A DNA stretch of 64,000 nucleotides, taken from the NCBI GenBank assembly GCA_029259745.1, contig JAJDEO010000063.1, positions 124,001-188,000 of the forward strand, given 5' to 3'. The translations under genes and the position numbers were made by a program. The notes below the pieces were generated by a model, which saw only the letters and a list, made by a program, of their open reading frames with translations, was not told where the DNA came from and did no database searches. Every line of letters begins with the position of its first letter. Position 1 is the stretch's first letter. This document shows, one piece after another, positions 58,248 to 64,000 of this stretch. Source of the DNA: Planctomycetota bacterium (GTDB lineage: Bacteria > Planctomycetota > B15-G4).

Positions 58248-58813
58248 GAGGACGTCTTTCCTTCGAGCCGCATTGCGAGGTGGAGTTTCGCGCGCTTCCA
58301 CTCGCGGTTCACCCAACCGCGATCGCGCTCCATGAGGTCGGCCGTTTCGTCGATGGTGAGGCCGGTGAAGAAGCGGAGTTCGATGAGACGGGCCGTCTCG
58401 GGCGACGTGCGCTCGATCTCGTGCAGCGCCTCGTGCAGGGCGAGGACGTCGACGGGGTCGGCGGATTCGCCCTCGTCATCGACGAGGTCGGGAAGCGGGA
58501 TCCGCTCGAAGTGACCGCCGCGCTTCTCCGTCTTCTTGGCGCGCGCGTGATCGACGAGGATGTTGCGGATGACGCGGGCGCTGAGGCCGAGGAGCTTGTC
58601 GTGGGTCCAGGGATCGGTCGTCTTGTCGACCGCGAGGCGCAGGAAGAGTTCGTGGACGATGTCGGTCGGGGCGAGCGTGTGGTTCGGTCGCTCCGCGCGG
58701 AGGCGCCGTCGAGCGATGGACCGGATGATGTCTTCGTGCGAGGCGAGGATGTCGTCGAGGGCACGGCGCGCGGGTGACGCGGGATTCGCGCTGTCGGGGC
58801 TCTTGTCGGTCAT
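58244..58813 (-). CDS. ECF sigma factor, TIGR02999-like
   Basis: 189 residues. Region 2: ILASHEDIIRSIARRRLRAERPNHTLAPTDIVHELFLRLA, WTHDKLLGLSARVIRNILVDHARAKKTEKRGGHFERI, which is the specific signature of the TIGR02999 ECF group that is expanded in planctomycetes and Acidobacteria. Region 4: IERTSPETARLIELRFFTGLTIDETADLMERDRGWVNREWKRAKLHLAMRL. Such sigma factors sit near Ser/Thr kinases, as here (58917). No anti-sigma gene is adjacent. Confidence 0.93.
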   Translation of the reverse strand: MTDKSPDSANPASPARRALDDILASHEDIIRSIARRRLRAERPNHTLAPTDIVHELFLRLAVDKTTDPWTHDKLLGLSARVIRNILVDHARAKKTEKRGGHFERIPLPDLVDDEGESADPVDVLALHEALHEIERTSPETARLIELRFFTGLTIDETADLMERDRGWVNREWKRAKLHLAMRLEGKTSS

Positions 58814-58916
58814 CGGTGTCCTCGAGCGAGTGAAGAGGCCGGGTCAGGGGCGTCGGCTACGGAGGGATGCGAGAAGCGGGCGCGGGCCGCACGGTGGAAT
58901 ACGAGTTTTCTTCGGA

Positions 58917-61634
58917 TCAGCCGGATCTGGTTCCGTCAACGGCCCGCGCGTGCAGCTCGTTCCAGCGCTCGACCAAGAGGGGGGTGCCTTCGATCAACGG
59001 GTAGAGCCGTTCGAGCGTTTCGAGTACGGCGTACGAGTGGCCGACGTCGAGGCCGATGTGGGCGCGCAGCCAGAGCGGGGCGGGATCGTCCGGGGCCAGC
59101 TCCTCCCAGCGCCACGCGAAGTAGTAGCCGAGATCGCCATGGTCGATGTCCCACGCCATTTCCGTCAGCAGACGGCAGACGTGGGGTGTGAGGTCATCTC
59201 GGCGACTCAAAGCGTCAATGGCGGCGGCCGAAGCTGAACGTGACGCGGTTGTCCGGTCGCGGACCCATGCATTGGCGCGTGCGTGGGCAATCCCCATGAG
59301 ACAGATGAGCTCGTAGCTCGTGTCTCCCTGGACAACCTCCAACGTCTCCGTCCAAGTGTCAATGCGGCTCTCGATGGCATCGAGCCCCTTCAAGTTGACG
59401 AGCAGCGCACGGGTCAGGGCAAGCACGTGCGACTCATTGCCTCTGCGTAGGTCGTCGATGATGGCGATTGCTTCGTCCAGGTCATCTTTTGCCGACGAGA
59501 CCAACGCCCTCGCCATGTCGGTCAGGTTCTCGAGCCATGGGAGGTGGATTCCGACCGGCCCCAAGAGAACCTCCTTGTCGAGGGCATTCGCGTTCATGGA
59601 TGCCGTCAGGAGTGCGGGCGCGATCCGTTTGATGATGAGTTCGATGTCCCCTTCCCCTTTGGTGGACGCGAGGATCATGGCGTCGAGTCCACGGAAGAGG
59701 CTTCCCAGGATCTCGATCAGCGCGAACTCTTCGGGCGGCAGTGCAGCCTCGATGTCTCTCAGCGCTTGCTCATACGCGACGTCGTCGTGTTCGTAGCACG
59801 CTTGACGCAAGGGGAAGATGATCGCGATGCGGTCGTGCGGGATCGTTTCCGCGAGAACCGTCGCATCACGTCGAGCGGCATCGACGTCATCGATCACGAG
59901 CGCGACGAGTGCTCTTGCGCTGCGAGCAAAGTAGTGCGAGCGGTCGATTTCCAAGGCTTGGGTGAACCTCGCCGTCGCTTCGCCGCTCGACCCCGCGACG
60001 AGGCCCTGGGCGAAGGCGAGGTCTGCCGGCGAGAGCGCGGAGCCCTCCGCGATGGACGCTCGGAAGTGGTGCTGGGCGAACTCGCGCTCCTCTTCATCGA
60101 CGAGGGCTGTGAGCCCGCGGAGAAGAGCGTGCGTGTGCTTGTGAGCTTCCCAGCCGGACGAGCCAGCGATGTCGTCGAGAAGCTGAGCGGCCTTGGCATG
60201 CTCGAGGTTCGAGATCCTGTTGCGTGCGATGCGGTGCTTCACAGCAACAGGATCTTTGGCGCCGTTCTTCAGGGCATCTTCCAACGTCGAGATGGCGTCT
60301 GGCCAGTGGCCGCCGAGCGCGAGTGTCGCGGCGTTCGCGAGGAGCGACTGGACCAGATTCGCGCGGGCGTCTTCTTCAGCGTCCTCAGCGTCTTCACGCG
60401 CGCTACGCTCCTGATTGGCCAACGCGCCCTTCTCGAGCGCAGTCGTCCATCCGAAAACCGCGAGGCTCGTCGTGACGACCAGCGCGACGGCGATCACGGT
60501 GGCGAGGGCGCGGTGGCGGTTGACGAGTCGCGTCAGCGTGTAGCCGAGTGTCGGGGGCGCGGCGAGGACGATGTCGCCGGCGAGATGGCGTTCGACGTCG
60601 CTGATCAGGGCGTCGACGCCGGGATAGCGACGATCGGGCTCGGGGTCGGTCGCCTTGCCGATGATCCAGTCGAGTTCGCGCGGCAGCGAAGGGTCGAAGC
60701 GACTTGCCGGCTCCGGGACGCGCTCGACAATGAGCTTCGTGATGTCAGCGTAGCCGGACAGGGTGACGAGCTTGTGCCCCGTGAGCAGCAGGTGCAACAC
60801 GGCGCCGAGCGCGTAGACGTCCGTGCGCGCGTCGAGGGCGTGGTCGTCGTCACTCTGCGCCTGCTCGGGACTCATCCAGTCGAGGGTGCCGATCAGGGTG
60901 CCGGCCTGCGTCAACGACTGCGTGGCTTCGAGGTCGCGCGCAGCGCCGAAGTCGATGACCTTCGGGTGACCGGCGGGCGCGACGAGGATGTTGTCGGGCT
61001 TGAGATCGCGGTGGATCACGCCCAAGGCATGCGAGTGGGCGACCGCGTCGCAGACACGCACGAAGAGCCGCAGCCGTTCGTCGCGCGGCGTGCGGTTCGC
61101 GTTGCAATAGTCGACGAGCGTCGTCTTCCCGGGGACGAACTCCATCGCGAACCACGGGAGCTCCGTCGCCGCGTCGATCTCCTCGGCGCCCACCGCGTAG
61201 ATCTGTGCGATCGCCGGATGACTGACGCGCGCGAGAACGGCCGTCTCGCGATGGAAGCGCTGTGACGCCGCGCTGCCCTTGCGGTGTGGGCGCAGGAGCT
61301 TGACGGCCGCGTCACGATCGATGTCCAGCTGGCGTGCGCGCCACACGACGCCGCTTCCACCCTCGGCGATGCGCTCCACGAGCCGGAACTTGCCGATCGT
61401 ATCGCCCGCAGCGCGAGTCACCTCGTCCAACGGCTTGGCGAACTCGACGGCACTTGCGAGCAGACCGTCCTGCGGTTGCAGCGTCGGCAGCGTGCGAGCC
61501 AGCCACGCCTCGACGTCCCGACGCACGTCGTCGCTTTCGCAGTTCTCGTCGAGATAGGCCTTGCGCTCCTCGCCCTCGAGATCCACGCACGCCAGCGCGA
61601 GCTCGATCAAGCGCTCCTTCCCCGTGTCCTCCAC
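58917..61634 (-). CDS. Membrane Ser/Thr protein kinase with TPR-like extracytoplasmic domain
   Basis: 905 residues from a GTG with GGAGG upstream. The kinase domain (about 84-350) has the ATP lysine in AAVKLLRPHRK (Lys112), VIHRDLKPDN (catalytic Asp210), VIDFGAARD (DFG) and MSPEQ; N-terminal 80 residues resemble the helical domain typical of planctomycete kinases (LIELALACVDLEGEERKAYLDENC). A transmembrane segment follows (ALATVIAVALVVTTSLAVFGW), then ~480 residues of helical repeats (TPR-like: ALALGGHWPDAISTLEDALKNG, DLAFAQGLVAGSSGEATARFTQALEIDRSHYFARSARALVAL). It likely senses outside signals and phosphorylates a partner such as the neighbouring ECF sigma. Confidence 0.92.
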   Translation of the reverse strand: MEDTGKERLIELALACVDLEGEERKAYLDENCESDDVRRDVEAWLARTLPTLQPQDGLLASAVEFAKPLDEVTRAAGDTIGKFRLVERIAEGGSGVVWRARQLDIDRDAAVKLLRPHRKGSAASQRFHRETAVLARVSHPAIAQIYAVGAEEIDAATELPWFAMEFVPGKTTLVDYCNANRTPRDERLRLFVRVCDAVAHSHALGVIHRDLKPDNILVAPAGHPKVIDFGAARDLEATQSLTQAGTLIGTLDWMSPEQAQSDDDHALDARTDVYALGAVLHLLLTGHKLVTLSGYADITKLIVERVPEPASRFDPSLPRELDWIIGKATDPEPDRRYPGVDALISDVERHLAGDIVLAAPPTLGYTLTRLVNRHRALATVIAVALVVTTSLAVFGWTTALEKGALANQERSAREDAEDAEEDARANLVQSLLANAATLALGGHWPDAISTLEDALKNGAKDPVAVKHRIARNRISNLEHAKAAQLLDDIAGSSGWEAHKHTHALLRGLTALVDEEEREFAQHHFRASIAEGSALSPADLAFAQGLVAGSSGEATARFTQALEIDRSHYFARSARALVALVIDDVDAARRDATVLAETIPHDRIAIIFPLRQACYEHDDVAYEQALRDIEAALPPEEFALIEILGSLFRGLDAMILASTKGEGDIELIIKRIAPALLTASMNANALDKEVLLGPVGIHLPWLENLTDMARALVSSAKDDLDEAIAIIDDLRRGNESHVLALTRALLVNLKGLDAIESRIDTWTETLEVVQGDTSYELICLMGIAHARANAWVRDRTTASRSASAAAIDALSRRDDLTPHVCRLLTEMAWDIDHGDLGYYFAWRWEELAPDDPAPLWLRAHIGLDVGHSYAVLETLERLYPLIEGTPLLVERWNELHARAVDGTRSG

Positions 61635-61804
61635 TCGACACCCTCCCGCTCGAGCACGGCAGATGCGTGTCGACGCCCCTCGCCGGCACGCTGCCGTAGC
61701 AGAGTGTATGCGAGAGCTGGGAAGCGCGTGATGATCGCGAGCACTCCGGCGACGCATCCACAAACAGGGATACGAACAGTCGAAGGCTCAGATCGACAGC
61801 GCGA

Positions 61805-63040
61805 CTACGCGTTCGCCGTCACTGACTTCGCGAGGTCGTGGAGTTGCTCGTCTTCAAGGAGCTTCGAGGCGTCCTTGGCGGCCTTGAAGATCAGGTCGAC
61901 GCGCTCGTCGTTCGACTCGTAGCCGTTCTGTTCGAGCCAGAAGATCACGTTGGACTTGCCGCTCATCGGCCCGACGCGGATCACTTGTCGCAAGCCGAAT
62001 GCATCGGCAGGGACACCCGAGTAGACGGCGTTGGCGAGCCACTCGTCGCCGCGCTGCTTGGCCTTGATCACCGCGGCCGCGTGCACGCCGGTGCCCGTCT
62101 CGAAGGCGTCGTCGCCGAACACGGGATAGCTCTTCGGCAGCGGCACGTTCACGGCCTCGGCCGTCTTCTTGACGTACTCGCCGAGCTTCGTGAGGTCGTT
62201 GTCGATCCAGCCGAGCAGCTTCAGGTTCACGAGCGTGAGGTCCATCGGCGCGTTGCCGCAGCGCTCGCCGATGCCCATGGCCGAGCCGTGGATGCGATGC
62301 GCGCCGGCCTGGATCGCGGCGATGTTGTTCCAGACGCCCAAGCCGCGGTCCATGTGACCGTGCCAGTCGATCTTGACGTCGTCACGGCCCGACTCCTCGA
62401 CGAGCTGCGTCGCGAAGCGGATCAGGTTGCGCGTGCCGTCGGGCGTCGAGTGGCCGACGGTGTCGCAGAAGCAGAGGCGCTTGGCGCCGTGGTCGAGCGC
62501 AGCCGTGTAGAGCGCGCGGATGTCGTCGGGATGCGCGCGCGTGGTGTCTTCGGTGACGAACATCACCGGCACGCCTTCGGCTGCCGCGAAGTCGAGCGCC
62601 TTGATTGAGTGCTCGAGCATGACGTCGAGGTTCCACTCTTCGGTGTACGCGCGGATCTTGCTCGACCCGATGAACGTGCAGACTTCGATCGGCACGCCCG
62701 TCTTCTGCATGATGTCGGCCACCGGCTTGATGTCGGCGATCACCGTGCGCGCGGCACAGTTCGGCACCATGCCGAGCTTCGCGTCACGGATCTCTTCGAC
62801 GAGCCGCGTCACGGTTTCCACCACGTGCGGACCGGCGCCGGGCAGACCGACGTCGGGCGAGTCGATCCCGATCGCGGCCATCAGATGCAGCAGCTCGATC
62901 TTGTCTTCGATCGACGGGTTCGTGACGGACGGCGACTGCAAACCATCGCGGAGCGTCTCGTCGTCGAACTCGATCCGATGCTTGGGCCCCTCGACGGGCT
63001 CGGCCGTGTTCCAGTCGTAGATCAGCGTGTCACGATCCAT
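61805..63040 (-). CDS. 2-isopropylmalate synthase-like (DRE-TIM) enzyme
   Basis: 411 residues. DRE-TIM aldolase fold: IEFDDETLRDGLQSPSVTNPSIEDKIELLHLMAAIGIDSPDVGLPG, CNCAART-like VPNCAARTVI, AKRLCFCDTVGHSTPDGTRNLIRF, DWHGHMDRGLGVWNNIAAIQAGAHRIHGSAMGIGERCGNAPMDLTLVNL (metal His-x-His). It lacks the ~130-residue LeuA leucine-regulatory domain, so it may be a homocitrate/citramalate-type enzyme or an LeuA2-like synthase. The reaction joins an acyl-CoA to a 2-oxo acid. Transcribed alone; no other leucine genes are nearby. Confidence 0.85.
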   Translation of the reverse strand: MDRDTLIYDWNTAEPVEGPKHRIEFDDETLRDGLQSPSVTNPSIEDKIELLHLMAAIGIDSPDVGLPGAGPHVVETVTRLVEEIRDAKLGMVPNCAARTVIADIKPVADIMQKTGVPIEVCTFIGSSKIRAYTEEWNLDVMLEHSIKALDFAAAEGVPVMFVTEDTTRAHPDDIRALYTAALDHGAKRLCFCDTVGHSTPDGTRNLIRFATQLVEESGRDDVKIDWHGHMDRGLGVWNNIAAIQAGAHRIHGSAMGIGERCGNAPMDLTLVNLKLLGWIDNDLTKLGEYVKKTAEAVNVPLPKSYPVFGDDAFETGTGVHAAAVIKAKQRGDEWLANAVYSGVPADAFGLRQVIRVGPMSGKSNVIFWLEQNGYESNDERVDLIFKAAKDASKLLEDEQLHDLAKSVTANA

Positions 63041-63371
63041 GGCGTTCTTCGTTGCCTCATGCAGGTTGGGTGCCGGCAGCAGGGCGTGTCGCCACTTCGC
63101 TGTCGAGACCCGAGCTTATCAAGACGGATGGGTTGGATGCGTCGAGTGCGCGACGCGCAACGCCGAGCCGTGAAAAATGTTTGTTGCGCGACCATGGTCC
63201 CCCGAACGGGTCCGCTCGTTCAGAGACAGTCCCGAGTCATGAAAACCGAGCCCACTCGCCGGGCCGTCGAGCCGCGCGAGTCAGTGCCCCGGGCACCGCG
63301 CCACGATCGCGTCGATCGAGATCACGAGTTGACGCAGCGGCCAAGACTCGACGGTTCGCGCGAGACGACGA
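63041..63371. other. 331-base intergenic region
   Basis: Between the start of the LeuA-like gene and the end of the DUF1573-type gene. It must carry the LeuA-like promoter. I see no gene, tRNA, or convincing hairpin in it. Confidence 0.4.
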
Positions 63372-64000
63372 CTACGGCGCGATCGGCACCACGCCCACCA
63401 GCGTGACTGTCTGCTGGTCGGTCATCAGCGAAATCGCGCCGCTGACATGACGACGGGACTCGCCTTCGGGGACACCGACGCTGAACGTCCACATCAGTGG
63501 GTCCGTCGTGTCCTGGACGGCGTCGAAGTCGTACGCCCGTTCGTTCGGCATGCTCGTCGCAAGGACGCGGACGGGGCCGCGTGTGTCGCGGTTCCAGATC
63601 TTCATGCGCACCGTCGACACCTCGCCCGGCTTCGTGGGCGCGAACGTGAGGCGCTTGGGTTCGTAGTCGACGGCCGGGATCACACGCGTGTTGATGTTCA
63701 GGCGCAGCTGCGGCGTCTGCGGGTGCGTCGTCGTGATGTTCATCAACGCCGACTTCACGAGGCGCGCGTCGATCGGGCCGGCCTCGATGTCGATGGTGTG
63801 GCGCAGGTCGAGAGCCGCCGAGCGGTCCCACGTCGCGCGGTAGATCGGGTTCGTGAACGTGACCGTCTTGATCTGGAACGGGATGCCGTTGTGACTCGTG
63901 AGCGTCATCCGACGGCTCGGCGTGTCGCCGATGTCCGCGTCCGCGAAGAGGATGAAACTCGGTTCGGCGGCCACGCCTTGCTGCACGTCGCAGGACACCT
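63372..64000 (-). CDS. DUF1573-type protein, N-terminus outside the window
   Basis: Only the last ~209 residues are present; the frame runs off the right edge. The sequence has tandem Ig-like repeats of the kind seen in DUF1573 proteins: FILFADADIGDTPSRRMTLTSHNGIPFQIKTV, LRLNINTRVIPAVDYEPKRLTFAPTKPGEVSTVRMKIWNRDTRGPVRVLATS, and VSGAISLMTDQQTVTLVGVVPIAP. These are exported or periplasmic proteins of unknown function that are very numerous in planctomycetes. Signal peptide not visible because of truncation. Confidence 0.75.
   Translation of the reverse strand, partial: VSCDVQQGVAAEPSFILFADADIGDTPSRRMTLTSHNGIPFQIKTVTFTNPIYRATWDRSAALDLRHTIDIEAGPIDARLVKSALMNITTTHPQTPQLRLNINTRVIPAVDYEPKRLTFAPTKPGEVSTVRMKIWNRDTRGPVRVLATSMPNERAYDFDAVQDTTDPLMWTFSVGVPEGESRRHVSGAISLMTDQQTVTLVGVVPIAP

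Noticed and set aside
59544..61265. 573-codon plus-strand frame across the Ser/Thr kinase
   Set aside because: Antisense of an unmistakable kinase; no conserved features.
1..64000. CRISPR arrays, insertion sequences, prophage or integrase genes
   Set aside because: No regularly spaced repeats, transposase motifs or phage structural genes were seen in reading the window.

Overview
This 64 kb window is GC-rich, densely coded chromosomal DNA and looks like the chromosome of a Planctomycetota bacterium, probably outside the best-known genera. The clues are an ECF sigma factor of the planctomycete-expanded type (TIGR02999-like) beside a large membrane Ser/Thr kinase, a DUF1573-type protein at the right edge, a Tat-exported Gfo/Idh/MocA oxidoreductase, many secreted proteins of unknown function, and outer-membrane LPS genes (kdsD, kdsC, LptA/C-like, lptD). 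No phage, insertion sequence, CRISPR array, rRNA or tRNA was seen. The species assignment is inference.

Layout. 1-9.1 kb: the end of a Clp ATPase, a broken nucleotidyltransferase, a zinc-ribbon membrane protein, a Tat oxidoreductase, a lipoprotein Cu/Zn superoxide dismutase, a DnaJ-CbpM pair, then a sigma factor, a zinc-finger partner and two paralogous secreted proteins. 9.2-15.9 kb: a glycosyltransferase with an FAD oxidoreductase, an ArsR regulator, a small zinc-ribbon protein and purF. 16-23 kb: a class III aminotransferase-pyrI-pyrB overlapping cluster, an acyltransferase and a large secreted protein with a pseudopilin-like tail. 22.9-25.3 kb: parB with a perfect parS palindrome at its 5' side, and a 433-residue protein ending in an HPr-like domain.

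25.4-33.3 kb is a compact plus-strand run: a primary-like sigma factor, hemW, a pabA/trpG amidotransferase, pyrF, then bshC-bshB1-bshA and a cysteine desulfurase. From hemW onward the genes overlap, mostly by 4 bases. This is a complete set of the three bacillithiol biosynthesis enzymes. 33.6-39.6 kb is the replication-origin neighbourhood: dnaA, a 614-base gap, dnaN, dciA-like DUF721 and gyrB, with no recF between dnaN and gyrB.

39.7-47.0 kb (minus strand) is an envelope operon: kdsD-kdsC make and process Kdo precursors, a 985-residue protein with repeated OstA-like modules and an LptD-like barrel would move LPS to the surface, and a TatA-like protein follows. 47.1-54.3 kb carries an M50 protease, scpA, thioredoxin, fmt, rsmB, a membrane protein, a TIM-barrel isomerase and a secreted PPC-repeat protein. 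54.3-64 kb carries a MocR regulator whose PLP lysine is replaced by arginine, divergent from an S41 peptidase; an ECF sigma / TIG protein / Ser-Thr kinase locus; a LeuA-like synthase; and a truncated DUF1573-type protein.

Most functional calls are by recognition of family motifs. Start codons were chosen from family length, overlap with the upstream gene and visible Shine-Dalgarno sequences; several are GTG or TTG.
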